A stretch of DNA of 64,000 bases from the NCBI RefSeq assembly GCF_003234815.2, contig NZ_CP126279.1, forward strand, positions 3,038,001 to 3,102,000, written 5' to 3'. A program made the position numbers and the translations under genes. The stretch's first letter is position 1. Every line of letters starts with the position of its first letter. The notes below the pieces were generated by a model that made no database searches, was not told where the DNA came from, and worked only from the letters and a program-made list of their open reading frames with translations. This stretch comes from Curtobacterium sp. MCBD17_035. GTDB lineage: Bacteria; Actinomycetota; Actinomycetes; Actinomycetales; Microbacteriaceae. This document shows, one piece after another, positions 25,264 through 33,837 of this stretch.

Positions 25264-26064
25264 TCAGCGTGCTGGCGTCGCGTCGAAGCGCTGCCACGCC
25301 GGCTTGTTCGCGAACACGTGGCGGTAGTAGTCGGCGAGCTGCAGCTGTGCGGCGGCGGCCTCGTCGACGATGACCGTCGCGTGTTCGTGCAACTGCAGGG
25401 CGCTCCCCGGCACGAATGAACTCACCGGCCCCTCGACCGCGCCCGCGACGGCGGTGGCCTTGCCCTCGCCCTGCGCCACGAGCACCAGCTCCCGCGCCTC
25501 GAGGATCGTGCCCAACCCCTGCGTCATGCAGTGCATCGGCACCTCCTCCACCGAGTCGAAGAACCGCGCGTTGGCCGCGCGCGTCGCCGGCGCGAGCGTC
25601 TTGATGCGCGTGCGGGACGCGAACGAGGACGTCGGCTCGTTGAACCCGATGTGCCCGTTCGCGCCGATCCCCAGGATCTGCACGTCGATGCCCCCGGCCG
25701 CGCGGATCGCGGCGTCGTACTCCTTCGCCGCGAACTCCAGGTCCGCCGCACGACCGTCGGGGACCCGGACCCGCGCGGGGTCGAACCCGAGCGGACCGAC
25801 GACGTCGCGGGCGATGACACTGGCGTAGCTCTCCGGATGCTCCAGCGGGATCCCGACGTACTCGTCGAGCGCGAACCCGCGGGCCTGCGCGAACGAGATC
25901 TCCCCGCCCTGCACCCGCCGGGCGAGGTCGGCGTAGATGTCCTGCGGACTCGACCCGGTGGCCAACCCGATCACGGCGGACGGCTTGCGGGACACGACGG
26001 ACGCGATCTTCGCAGCGGCCATCCGGCCGACCTCGACCGCTGTGGGCAGGATGATGATCTCCAT
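25264..26064 (-). CDS. nagB: glucosamine-6-phosphate deaminase
   Basis: Converts glucosamine-6-phosphate to fructose-6-phosphate and ammonia, completing GlcNAc catabolism begun by nagA at 10684. The 266 residues show phosphate-binding GLATGSSPQDIY, catalytic FALDEYVGI with the ring-opening aspartate, GIGANGHIGFNEP and the C-terminal VDEAAAAQLQLADYYRHVF. Full family length. It stands alone, 14 kb from nagA. A TAGGCT -10 box (26079-26074) ends about 10 nt before the ATG, so the message may be nearly leaderless. Confidence 0.95.
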   Translation of the reverse strand: MEIIILPTAVEVGRMAAAKIASVVSRKPSAVIGLATGSSPQDIYADLARRVQGGEISFAQARGFALDEYVGIPLEHPESYASVIARDVVGPLGFDPARVRVPDGRAADLEFAAKEYDAAIRAAGGIDVQILGIGANGHIGFNEPTSSFASRTRIKTLAPATRAANARFFDSVEEVPMHCMTQGLGTILEARELVLVAQGEGKATAVAGAVEGPVSSFVPGSALQLHEHATVIVDEAAAAQLQLADYYRHVFANKPAWQRFDATPAR

Positions 26065-26289
26065 GACGGGCCCAGCCTATGCGGCCTGATCCTCCCGTGA
26101 CGCGGTCCATCGGAGAGCGTCGCCCGCGACCGAGCCGCGCTGCCCGCGGCGGGTCGCTGACCCCAGAACGGGTGCATGGCTGGACGGATGTTCCGCCAGC
26201 GGCCTCATACCGCTACGCTCCGAGCACGCCCGACATTCTCGGTCGATTCACATGTCCGCATCAGCGGACCGAAAACTGGGGGAACACCC

Positions 26290-27813
26290 GTGCACCGCAG
26301 CACCTCCGGCACCCGACGCGCCTGCGCCGTCGGCACCACCATCGCCCTCGTGGGGCTCACCACCGGCCTCGGCGTCTTCGGCGTCCAGGCGGCGTCGGCC
26401 GACACGCTCACCGACACGACGACCGCGACCGCTGCCGCGACCGCTCCGGCCACGCCGAGCACGGACCAGCCGTCGCCGAGCAGCTCCGCGTCGCCGACGG
26501 CCTCGGCCACGCCGACCGACGCCCCGACCGCGACGGCGGGGACGGCCGCTCCGGCTCCCTCGAGCACCCCGAGCCACCACCCCGCGGCCACGCCGAGCGC
26601 ACCGCGCGCGACGGACCCGAGCAGCACCGCGAGCCCGGCCGTGCCGACCCCGGTCGCCGCCCCGACGGTGACGCTGAGCACCACGGCCCCCACGGTGGGG
26701 AAGCCCCTGACCGCGACCGTGACGGGTTTCACCGGCACCCCCACGTTCACGTGGACGAACAGTGCGGGTACGACGCTCCAGACCGGGACCTCGGCCTCCT
26801 TCGTGCCGTCGGCGGCCGAGAACGGCACGACGATCACCGTCACGGCAGAGGACACCGACGGGGACAGCGCGACCGTGACCTCAGCAGCGGTCACCGCCCC
26901 CGCCGAGTTCTCCGAGCACACCTCGCAGAGCGACCCGCTCGAGCTGTCCGTCGTCGCGGGCCAGAGCCTGTCCCACGTCTTCAGCGCCGCTGGCGACCCC
27001 ACCCCGACCTACAGCGTCGGCTGGTTCTACCAGGACGACGCCGACGCCGCCGCTGACGACCCGACCTACACCCCGGACACGCAGCTTCCCGACCACACCA
27101 CCCTGTCAGCGGACGGCACGCTCAGCGGCACGCCGGAGTTCGCCACCACCTACGACTTCACCGTCGTGGCGGACAACGGCAGCGGTACGTCGACCGAGTA
27201 CGTCGAGGTCAACGTCGAGGCCGCCGCAGCGTACGGCGTCGAGGTCTACACGACCGACAAGGGGAAGATCGACGACGACACCACGACCTCGTGGATCATC
27301 GACCCGGACGGCCACATCTCGACCGAGGTCGACACGGTCGTGGAGCAGGACCCGGACGGCAGCACCTGGGCGGTCGGCACGATCACCGACGGCGGTACGC
27401 CGACGATCCACCAGGGCGGGACCCTCGTCGTCGCGGGTGGCCTCGTCGACCAGTACGGCAACGAGGTCGACGAGGCAGACGGCACCTTCGTCGAGCCGAC
27501 CGTCACGTCGGACTACGCCTCCGACGTGGTCAAGGCGGACGACGACCTCGGTGGCACTGACGTCACGTTCCCGCACGCCTCGACCCACCACCTCACCGTC
27601 TCGGCCGACGCGTTCAGCACGGCGTTCCCCGTCGAGGTCGTCCCGAACGCGGCGACCGTCGCGGCGATCACCCCCACGGCCACGACCGCCACGGGTGAGC
27701 TCGCGTTCACGGGCTCCGAGACGACCCGGGCCCTGCCGTGGGCCCTCGGTCTGCTCATGGCCGGCCTCGGCGTGACCGGTCTCCGGATCGCTCGCCGGCG
27801 CACGCAGCGCTAG
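26290..27813 (+). CDS. LAXTG-type cell-wall-anchored surface protein
   Basis: 507-residue exported protein. Signal peptide: RRACAVGTTIALVGLTTGLG with cleavage likely after ASA near residue 38. Residues about 40-125 are a Thr/Pro/Ser/Ala-rich stalk. Then follow Ig-like or Big-type beta domains (TVTLSTTAPTVGKPLTATVTG; VVAGQSLSHVFSAAGDP; a putative-Ig LSGTPEFATTYDFTV). The C-terminus has the sortase signal LAFTG at about 471-475, a membrane helix and the basic tail RIARRRTQR, fitting class E sortase substrates. Start GTG 26290 follows GGGGG. The stop codon lies in the target duplication of the adjacent IS element. Ligand unknown. Confidence 0.8.
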   Translation: MHRSTSGTRRACAVGTTIALVGLTTGLGVFGVQAASADTLTDTTTATAAATAPATPSTDQPSPSSSASPTASATPTDAPTATAGTAAPAPSSTPSHHPAATPSAPRATDPSSTASPAVPTPVAAPTVTLSTTAPTVGKPLTATVTGFTGTPTFTWTNSAGTTLQTGTSASFVPSAAENGTTITVTAEDTDGDSATVTSAAVTAPAEFSEHTSQSDPLELSVVAGQSLSHVFSAAGDPTPTYSVGWFYQDDADAAADDPTYTPDTQLPDHTTLSADGTLSGTPEFATTYDFTVVADNGSGTSTEYVEVNVEAAAAYGVEVYTTDKGKIDDDTTTSWIIDPDGHISTEVDTVVEQDPDGSTWAVGTITDGGTPTIHQGGTLVVAGGLVDQYGNEVDEADGTFVEPTVTSDYASDVVKADDDLGGTDVTFPHASTHHLTVSADAFSTAFPVEVVPNAATVAAITPTATTATGELAFTGSETTRALPWALGLLMAGLGVTGLRIARRRTQR

Positions 27814-27814
27814 T

Positions 27815-28914
27815 TGTGATGTCCAGGGACGTTGTGTCGTTGGGCGGTTGTTGACGCGCTGATCGAAGAAGGCCTCCCGGTGGTGGAGTGGAGCTGTCTA
27901 GGAACCGCTTCACACACCAGGAGGCCTTCGTGTCCCACGCTAACGCTGCGCTGACCCCACGCGCCCGCCTTCGCCTCGCCAGGCTGATCGTCGAGGGCAG
28001 ATGGTCCGCGACCACGGCAGCGAAGATGTTCATGGTCTCACCCGTCACAGCCCGGAAATGGGCTGCCCGGTACCGGACGGAAGGCCCCGCCGGAATGACG
28101 GACCGATCCAGCCGCCCGCACCGGATGCCGGCGAAGACGTCGCCGGAACTGGTGAAACAGATCGTGAAAGCACGGTGGCGGCGTCGCCTCGGGCCGGTGC
28201 AGATCGCCGGCGAGCTCGGCCTGCCCGCATCGACGGTGCACGCAGTGCTGGTGCGGTGCCGCATCAACCGGCTCTCCCACATCGACCGGGTCACCGGTGA
28301 GCCGATCCGCCGCTACGAGCACGACAAGCCCGGCGCGATGATCCACGTGGACGTGACGAAGTTCGGCAACATCCCTGATGGTGGCGGCTGGCGGTTCGTC
28401 GGGAAACAGCAAGGCGACCGGAACCGGGCAGCGACACCAGGCAAGCCGCGCTCGGCAACCCGTGATCCGCTGATGGGTCGAGCATGCGTGCACACCGTCA
28501 TCGACGATCACTCCCGCGTCGCTTATGCCGAGATCCACGCTGACGAAAAGGCCGCCACCGCGATCGGTGTCCTGCAACGTGCTGTTGCGTGGTTCGCCGC
28601 GCGTGGCGTCACCATCGAGCGAGTGCTCTCCGACAACGGCTCCGCCTACAAGTCCCACGCCTGGACGAACGCATGCACGGCGCTCGGAATCACACCGAAG
28701 AAGACCCGCCCCTACCGGCCGCAGACGAACGGGAAGATCGAGCGATTCCACCGCACCCTCGGCGAGGGGTGGGCCTACGCCCGCTTCTACGGATCAGAAA
28801 CCCAACGGCGCCAAGCCCTGCCGGGCTGGCTCCACTTCTACAATCACCACAGGACCCACTCCGCCATCGGCGCCCCACCCATCAGCAGACTCAACAACCT
28901 GCCTGGACATCACA
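27815..28914 (+). mobile_element. IS481-family insertion sequence, 1100 bp, with 6-bp target duplication
   Basis: Terminal inverted repeats are perfect over 13 bp: TGTGATGTCCAGG at 27815 and its complement ending at 28914, with weaker matching further in. The element is flanked by the direct repeat GCTAGT at 27809-27814 and 28915-28920. Intact ends, intact transposase and exact duplication point to a recent insertion. The element landed on the stop codon of the surface-protein gene, and the duplicated target restores TAG on both sides. Confidence 0.9.
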
Positions 28915-28919
28915 GCTAG
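27930..28919 (+). CDS. IS481-family DDE transposase
   Basis: 329-residue transposase. N-terminal helix-turn-helix: RLARLIVEGRWSATTAAKMF and ARKWAARYRTEG. Integrase core with DDE residues in IHVDVTKFGNI, RVLSDNGSAYKS and PQTNGKIERFHRTLGEG. Start GTG 27930 is preceded by AGGAGG. The last sense codon straddles the IS end (A at 28914) and the TAG stop at 28917-28919 comes from the target duplication, so the reading frame ends only by virtue of the insertion site. Probably active. Confidence 0.92.
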   Translation: MSHANAALTPRARLRLARLIVEGRWSATTAAKMFMVSPVTARKWAARYRTEGPAGMTDRSSRPHRMPAKTSPELVKQIVKARWRRRLGPVQIAGELGLPASTVHAVLVRCRINRLSHIDRVTGEPIRRYEHDKPGAMIHVDVTKFGNIPDGGGWRFVGKQQGDRNRAATPGKPRSATRDPLMGRACVHTVIDDHSRVAYAEIHADEKAATAIGVLQRAVAWFAARGVTIERVLSDNGSAYKSHAWTNACTALGITPKKTRPYRPQTNGKIERFHRTLGEGWAYARFYGSETQRRQALPGWLHFYNHHRTHSAIGAPPISRLNNLPGHHS

Positions 28920-28924
28920 TCGGT

Positions 28925-28999
28925 CCTCCCGTCCCGCGGTCCGCCGCAGGACGGGAGGCACGACGCGGGGCCCGTCGTCCAAATCGGACGGCGGGCCCT
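28925..28999. terminator. two hairpins after the surface protein/IS region
   Basis: First hairpin: CCTCCCGTCC (28925-28934) pairs with GGACGGGAGG (28949-28958). Second: GGGCCCGTCGTCC (from 28969) pairs with GGACGGCGGGCCC ending near 28999, with one G-T wobble. Before the IS insertion these would have closed the surface-protein gene. Confidence 0.6.
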
Positions 29000-29061
29000 T
29001 CGTCGTCCACAGGCCGTCCGGGACGCCCGCCCGCTGCCACCCTGGTCGTTACGGTGGGGGC

Positions 29062-29541
29062 ATGCCCACTCCCGAGTTCGTCCTGGCGCTCCGCGAGAAG
29101 GTCGGGACCGACCTGCTCTGGCTCACGGGCGTGACGGCCGTCGTGCTGCGGGGCGACGGCGACGAGCAGCAGGTCCTCGTCGTCCGCCGTGCCGACACCG
29201 GAGCCTGGACACCGGTCACCGGGATCATCGACCCCGGGGAGGAACCCGCGGTCGCCGCCGCACGCGAGGTCCTGGAGGAAGCCGACGTCGTCGCCGTGCC
29301 GGAGCGACTGGCGATGGTGCAGACCCTCGCGCCGATGACCTACCCGAACGGCGACCGCGCGCAGTACATCGACATCGTGTTCCGGTTCCGGTGGGTGTCG
29401 GGCGAGCCGTTCCCGGCGGACGGCGAGAACACGGAAGCTGCCTGGGCGCCGGTGTCGGACCTCCCCGCCATGTCGGACGACATGCGGAGTCGGGTGGCAG
29501 CCGCGCTGCGCGACGATCCCGCCGCGGTGTTCCGGACCTGA
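29062..29541 (+). CDS. NUDIX hydrolase
   Basis: 159-residue hydrolase of nucleoside-diphosphate-linked compounds. The Nudix box reads GIIDPGEEPAVAAAREVLEE followed by ADV; the usual glycine after EE is alanine, while the metal-binding REVLEE core is intact. MTYPNGDRAQYIDIVFRF follows, as in cleaning-type NUDIX enzymes. Substrate not predictable; possibly an oxidised nucleotide or NDP-sugar. ATG 29062 is preceded by GGTGGGGG. Convergent with an MFS gene three bases away. Confidence 0.88.
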   Translation: MPTPEFVLALREKVGTDLLWLTGVTAVVLRGDGDEQQVLVVRRADTGAWTPVTGIIDPGEEPAVAAAREVLEEADVVAVPERLAMVQTLAPMTYPNGDRAQYIDIVFRFRWVSGEPFPADGENTEAAWAPVSDLPAMSDDMRSRVAAALRDDPAAVFRT

Positions 29542-29544
29542 GTC

Positions 29545-30948
29545 TCAGCGTCCGAGCGGCACAGCCGCGGTCACCCGGAGCTTGACGGCGGACAGGATCG
29601 TCGCAGCGGCCGCCGCCACCACGGCGACCCACAGCACGGCGCTGGCAGCGGACGACTGCGCTGCCATCGACCCGGCTGCGGCGCCACTCACCACGAGTGC
29701 GATGCTGACGACGGCCGACCCGGCGGACTGCCCGACGGTTCGGTTCGTGTTGAGGACGGCCGATGCACTCGCGGCGTAGCGGAGGGGAGCGGCGGCCATC
29801 ATGTCCCGGTTGTTCGGGCTCTGGAACGTGCCGTACCCGAGGCCGCACACGGCGGTGGACAGGAGCACGAGCCAGATCGGCGGCGCGGACCCGAGCAGCG
29901 CGAGCATGACGAGGCCGATCGTCAGGACGACGAGGCCTGTGAGGGCCAACACCGCCGGACGGACCCGGTCGGCGATCCGCCCGGACAGCGGTGCCACGAC
30001 GACGATCACGAGCGGCCACGGCGTGAACAGGAGCGCCGACTCGAGCGGGCTCGCCCCGTACGCGGTCTGGAACAGGAACGGCAGGGCGACGAACGCGATG
30101 CCCTGCCCCAGGAACGACGCCCACGCCGTGCCGACCGTGAGACTGAACGGGCCGGTGAACAAGCCGAGCGGGATGAGCGGCCGGGCGGCCATCCGCTCAC
30201 GACGCACGAACAGCACCACGCACACGGCACACACGACGAGGAGCACCAGCGCGTGCCAGAGGGTCGTGACCGCGGCGAGCTGTCGGACGCCGACGAGCAG
30301 CGCGGCGATCGCTCCCGCGGCCCAGACGGCACCGGGCCAGTCGTAGTCGCCCCGCTCGGGCACGCCCTTCGGCAGGACGACGAGCGCGAGCACGAACGAC
30401 GCGACACCGATCGGCACGTTGATGAGGAAGAGCCACGGCCACGGGAGTGCGGCGAGGATCAACCCTCCGAGCGTCGGTCCGGCCGACGTCCCGATGGCGA
30501 CCGTCATCGCGTTGAGCCCGAGCGTCTGTCCGAGGCGCTCCGGCGGGAACAGGCGCCGGATCAGCGGGATCGCCACGGCGAGGACCACCGCGGACCCGAT
30601 GCCCTGGACGACGCGGAACGCGACGAGGACCGCGAGCGTCGGCGCGAGCGCGCAGCCCAGGGACGCCAACGTGAACACGGGGACGCCGATCAGGTACAAC
30701 CGGCGGCGGCCGATCTGGTCGCCGAGCGCACTCGTGGCCGGGACCGAGCAGGCGACGGCCAGGAGGAACGCGGTCGCGACCCACACGGTCTCGGACGGTG
30801 CCACGTGGAGATCGGTCGCGAGCTTCGGCAGGGCGACGTTGACGATCGAGGTGTCGATGGTGCCGGTGAGGGTCGACAGGAGGATCGAGACGAGGGCCAG
30901 GGTCCGTCGCCGGGCGCTGAGGGTGGGCGCGGCAGCGGAGGAGGTCAC
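29545..30948 (-). CDS. MFS exporter, DHA2 (14-TMS) family
   Basis: 467-residue inner-membrane drug:H+ antiporter. About 14 hydrophobic segments. Seen: IDTSIVNVALPKLATDL at the start of helix 1 (DHA2 motif D1), ALGDQIGRRRLYLIG (motif A), RVVQGIGSAVVLAVAIPLI (motif B/C), and FQSPNNRDMMAAAPLRYAAS with NTNRTVGQSAGSA, typical of the EmrB/QacA type. GTG 30948 lies 7 nt after a TAAACT -10 box, so the mRNA looks leaderless. No dedicated regulator is adjacent, but a palindromic site overlaps its promoter. Confidence 0.9.
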   Translation of the reverse strand: MTSSAAAPTLSARRRTLALVSILLSTLTGTIDTSIVNVALPKLATDLHVAPSETVWVATAFLLAVACSVPATSALGDQIGRRRLYLIGVPVFTLASLGCALAPTLAVLVAFRVVQGIGSAVVLAVAIPLIRRLFPPERLGQTLGLNAMTVAIGTSAGPTLGGLILAALPWPWLFLINVPIGVASFVLALVVLPKGVPERGDYDWPGAVWAAGAIAALLVGVRQLAAVTTLWHALVLLVVCAVCVVLFVRRERMAARPLIPLGLFTGPFSLTVGTAWASFLGQGIAFVALPFLFQTAYGASPLESALLFTPWPLVIVVVAPLSGRIADRVRPAVLALTGLVVLTIGLVMLALLGSAPPIWLVLLSTAVCGLGYGTFQSPNNRDMMAAAPLRYAASASAVLNTNRTVGQSAGSAVVSIALVVSGAAAGSMAAQSSAASAVLWVAVVAAAAATILSAVKLRVTAAVPLGR

Positions 30949-30954
30949 CGTCGC

Positions 30955-30974
30955 TAGTTTAGCTTTGCGAACTA
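30955..30974 (-). promoter_or_regulatory. promoter/operator of the DHA2 exporter
   Basis: TAGTT and AACTA form an inverted repeat separated by 10 bp (30955-30959 and 30970-30974). On the minus strand TAAACT (30961-30956) fits a -10 box with transcription starting at or next to the GTG at 30948. An unlinked repressor probably binds here. Confidence 0.4.
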
Positions 30975-31067
30975 TCTGGATCGTCAGCTACGGAAGGTCC
31001 TCACCCACCGCGGATCGCCCGGTCCTCCAGCTCGGCATGATCTCCACGAGCGGTACGACCTCCGACG

Positions 31068-31364
31068 TCACGCCGGGATGAGCCGTTCGACCCGGGCGAG
31101 TTCGTCGTCGTGCTCGTCGTGCTCGACTTCGATGTCGTAGTCGTTCTGGATGTTGAGCCAGAATCGCTCGGACAGCCCGAACGCCTGCGACAGCCGGAGC
31201 GCAGTGTCGGTGGTGATACGGCGCTTCCCCCGGATGACCTCGCTCAGCCGCGTCTGCGGTAGCCCGGTCGCCTGCGCGAGTCGGTACGCCGTGATGCCGA
31301 GTGGCTCGAGGAACTCGGTCCGCAGGATCTCCCCGGGTGTGATCGGGTCATGTGCTTTCGACAT
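31068..31364 (-). CDS. higA: HigA-type antitoxin (XRE family)
   Basis: 98-residue DNA-binding antitoxin. The VapI/HigA pattern is clear: PITPGEILRTEFLEPLGIT, helix-turn-helix YRLAQATGLPQTRLSEVI with RGKRRITTDTALRL, and SERFWLNIQNDYDIEV. It neutralises the ribosome-dependent RNase encoded just upstream and autorepresses the pair. Start ATG 31364 follows AAGGAAC in a 13-bp gap after higB. Toxin-first order is the usual higBA layout. Confidence 0.9.
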   Translation of the reverse strand: MSKAHDPITPGEILRTEFLEPLGITAYRLAQATGLPQTRLSEVIRGKRRITTDTALRLSQAFGLSERFWLNIQNDYDIEVEHDEHDDELARVERLIPA

Positions 31365-31377
31365 CAGTGTTCCTTCG

Positions 31378-31659
31378 CTAGTGGTAGTCGGCGATGTGGA
31401 CATCGGAGGGTCCTGCGGCCGTCCAGACGAAACAGATCCGGTACTGATCGTTGACGCGGATCGAATACTGCCCCTCGCGGTCGCCGGACAGCTTCTCCAA
31501 CCGGTTGCCGGGCGGAATCCGCAGATCGTTGATGGTCTCCGCTGCATGGAGCAGACGGAGCTTCTTCTGAGCGGACCGCTGCAGGTCCGGACCGAGACGC
31601 CGAACGTGTTGCCGGAGCCAGACTTTCCGAGTCAGCTCGTCCCCGAACGACTGGATCAC
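31378..31659 (-). CDS. higB: HigB/RelE-type toxin (plasmid-maintenance killer family)
   Basis: 93-residue mRNA interferase candidate. Family features: VIQSFGDELTRKVWL at the start, then LQRSAQKKLRLLHAAETINDLRIPPGNRLEKL (split as K-L-R-L-L and P-P-G-N-R-L-E), DREGQYSIRVNDQYRICF with the RI/N-D-Q-Y-R core, and the terminal DVHIADYH. GTG 31659 gives the canonical family N-terminus; GTG 31665 is an alternative. A TATCGG palindrome lies just upstream. It likely cleaves mRNA on the ribosome under stress. Confidence 0.88.
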   Translation of the reverse strand: MIQSFGDELTRKVWLRQHVRRLGPDLQRSAQKKLRLLHAAETINDLRIPPGNRLEKLSGDREGQYSIRVNDQYRICFVWTAAGPSDVHIADYH

Positions 31660-31669
31660 GACCACATGA

Positions 31670-31684
31670 TATCGGCTTCCGATA
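31670..31684. promoter_or_regulatory. higBA operator palindrome
   Basis: TATCGG, CTT, CCGATA: perfect 6-bp arms directly upstream of higB, A/T-rich relative to surroundings. HigA proteins bind such a site in their own promoter. Confidence 0.55.
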
Positions 31685-31775
31685 GTGACGTCCAACAGTA
31701 GTACGTGATCGCGGACTCTCTCGCCGACACAGGGCGCTCCGGCGGTACGGCGTCGATGGCCCGCAGCACAGCGGA

Positions 31776-31811
31776 CGGGAGGCGCCGCACCCGATGACAC
31801 CGCGCCTCCCG
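31776..31811. terminator. hairpin after the phosphonate ABC operon
   Basis: CGGGAGGCGC (31776-31785) pairs with a GCGCCTCCCG stretch (31802-31811) across a 16-nt loop, starting 9 bp beyond the stop codon of the minus-strand ATPase gene. Probable terminator, and another member of the GCCTCCCGG hairpin class. Confidence 0.5.
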
Positions 31812-31819
31812 GGCGCAGT

Positions 31820-32893
31820 TCAACCGAGCGGCGCCACCGCGACCGGCGTCCCGAGCAGGCGGACGTGGACCTCGTCGCCGGGAACCGGCCGCTGCGCGAC
31901 GTCGTGCTGGACGACGAGCGCCGTGCCGTCGTCGAGTCGGAGGGTCGTGCGGCGGACCGAGCCGAGGAAGCTCGACGTGAGGACGGCGCCGGACAGGCCG
32001 CCGTCCGGGGCGAGCATGACGTCCTCGGGGCGGACGTAGGCGGTCACGGGCCCGTCGTCGAGGGTGCGGTCGATGCTCGGCAGCGAGAACCCGTACGTGA
32101 ACACGTCGCCTCCGCGGAGGTCCCCGCGGAGCCGGTTCGACTGACCCACGAAGTCCGCAGTGAACGCCGTCGCGGGCCGCATGTACAGCTGCTCCGGCGT
32201 CCCGATCTGTTCGATCCCGCCCCCGTGCATCACGGCGATCCGGTCCGAGACGGCGAGCGCCTCCTCTTGGTCGTGGGTGACGAACAGCGTCGTGATGCCG
32301 AGTTCGGTCTGGATGCGACGGATCTCGTCGCGGAGCGTCACCCGCACCTTGGCGTCGAGCGCTGACAACGGCTCGTCGAGCAGGAGCACCCGGGGCCGCG
32401 TGACGAGCGCTCGGGCGAGCGCGACGCGCTGTTGCTGCCCGCCGCTGAGCTGGTGCGGATAGCGGTCGGTGAGGTCCGCGAGGTGCACCATGTCGAGGGC
32501 CTCGACCACACGGCGGCGCCGGTCGTCCGCGGGGACCTTCCGCATCTCGAGCCCGAAGGCGACGTTCTGCCGGACGGTCATGTGCGGGAACAGCGAGTAC
32601 TGCTGGAACACCATCCCGATGTCCCGTCGCTCCACCGGCACGGCCGCGACGTCCTGGCCGTCGATGCGGATGGCGCCGGCGTCGATCACCTCGAGACCCG
32701 CGAGTGCCCGGAGTGCGGTGGTCTTGCCGCACCCCGACGGTCCGAGCAGCGAGACGAACTCCCCCGGCTCGAGTCGGAGCGAGAACCCGGTGAGCGCGGT
32801 GTGGGCGCCGTAGGACTTCACGACACCGTCGAGCTCGACGGTGGCCCCACTGCGGTTCGCCGTCGTGGGGGTGGGCTGGGCGGTGCGGGTCAT
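31820..32893 (-). CDS. ABC transporter ATPase, PotA/FbpC-type, probable 2-aminoethylphosphonate uptake
   Basis: 357-residue ATPase with Walker A GPSGCGKTTALRAL, signature LSGGQQQRVALARAL, Walker B VLLLDEPLSALD and switch THDQEEA, plus a C-terminal TOBE domain (about residues 280-355) as in polyamine, iron and 2-aminoethylphosphonate importers. Its ATG overlaps the permease stop. Last gene of a four-gene operon; the adjoining phosphonatase-like hydrolase and PHO boxes point to phosphonate rather than iron or polyamine. Confidence 0.88.
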   Translation of the reverse strand: MTRTAQPTPTTANRSGATVELDGVVKSYGAHTALTGFSLRLEPGEFVSLLGPSGCGKTTALRALAGLEVIDAGAIRIDGQDVAAVPVERRDIGMVFQQYSLFPHMTVRQNVAFGLEMRKVPADDRRRRVVEALDMVHLADLTDRYPHQLSGGQQQRVALARALVTRPRVLLLDEPLSALDAKVRVTLRDEIRRIQTELGITTLFVTHDQEEALAVSDRIAVMHGGGIEQIGTPEQLYMRPATAFTADFVGQSNRLRGDLRGGDVFTYGFSLPSIDRTLDDGPVTAYVRPEDVMLAPDGGLSGAVLTSSFLGSVRRTTLRLDDGTALVVQHDVAQRPVPGDEVHVRLLGTPVAVAPLG

Positions 32894-33837
32894 GCGGGCT
32901 CCTGGGAGGTGGGGGCGGCGACGGCGACACCGTCGAGGACGTGCGAGCGCAGGGCGGCGTCGGCCGGGCCACTGGACCCGGTGCCCGTGCTCCCGGCACC
33001 GGACGCGCCGCCTGCTCCACGACGGATGCGGCGCGCGCCAGGTCGGGCCGACCCGACGCGGCCGATCACGACGAGCAGGACGAACCCGAACACGAGCGCG
33101 GCGAGCGAGAAGATCGCCGCGACGAACGGGTCCGTCTGCTGGATGAGCACGAGCGCCGTCTGGAAGGTCGTCCGCGACAGGAACGACGCGAGCGTGTACT
33201 CGCCGAGCACGACCGTGACGGTGAGGAAGCACGCGGCGAGGATGCCGCGGCGCAGGTTCGGCAGGAGCACCCGCATGACGACCGTCGCCCAGCCTGCCCC
33301 GAGTGATCGAGCGGCCTCGGCGAGCACGACGACGTCGACCGTGGTGAGTGCGGTGGCGATGGGCCGGAACGCGAACGGCAGGCTGATCACCCCGATCGCG
33401 AAGGCGAGCGTCCACGCACCCGACCCGAGGACCTGCGCGATCACCTGGTACACGGGGACGAACCCGACGACGAGCACGACGGTCGGCACGGTGATCGGCA
33501 GGATGCACACGAACTCGAGCGCGCGCCGGAGCCGGGGGTACCGGAGTGTCGTGACGATCTGGGCGGGCAGGAGCACGAACAGGACGATGCCGACGGTGAT
33601 CGCCGCGATGACGAGCGAGTTCACGAGGCCGTCGAACAGGGGCTGGTACGTGGCCCGGTTGACCGGATCCGCGAGCGCCGTGTAGTGCGACAGTGTCAGC
33701 CCGGCCCCCGCACCCTGCCGGAGGGTGAACTGCGCCAGCGCGACGATCGGCACCGCGAACACGAGCCCGACGACGACCAGGACGACGGTACCGACCGTCT
33801 TCGAGGGTGCGGGGCCGTACCCGCGTGCCGAGCTCAT
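32890..33837 (-). CDS. ABC transporter permease (2-aminoethylphosphonate-type), second subunit
   Basis: 315-residue PotC-like permease with six hydrophobic helices and the coupling loop AEAARSLGAGWATVVMRVLLPN. The last 50 residues form an unusual Gly/Ser/Ala-rich cytoplasmic tail (GGASGAGSTGTGSSGPAD). ATG 33837 overlaps the stop of the first permease by ATGA, and its own stop overlaps the ATPase start, so stoichiometric expression is likely. Confidence 0.86.
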   Translation of the reverse strand: MSSARGYGPAPSKTVGTVVLVVVGLVFAVPIVALAQFTLRQGAGAGLTLSHYTALADPVNRATYQPLFDGLVNSLVIAAITVGIVLFVLLPAQIVTTLRYPRLRRALEFVCILPITVPTVVLVVGFVPVYQVIAQVLGSGAWTLAFAIGVISLPFAFRPIATALTTVDVVVLAEAARSLGAGWATVVMRVLLPNLRRGILAACFLTVTVVLGEYTLASFLSRTTFQTALVLIQQTDPFVAAIFSLAALVFGFVLLVVIGRVGSARPGARRIRRGAGGASGAGSTGTGSSGPADAALRSHVLDGVAVAAPTSQEPA

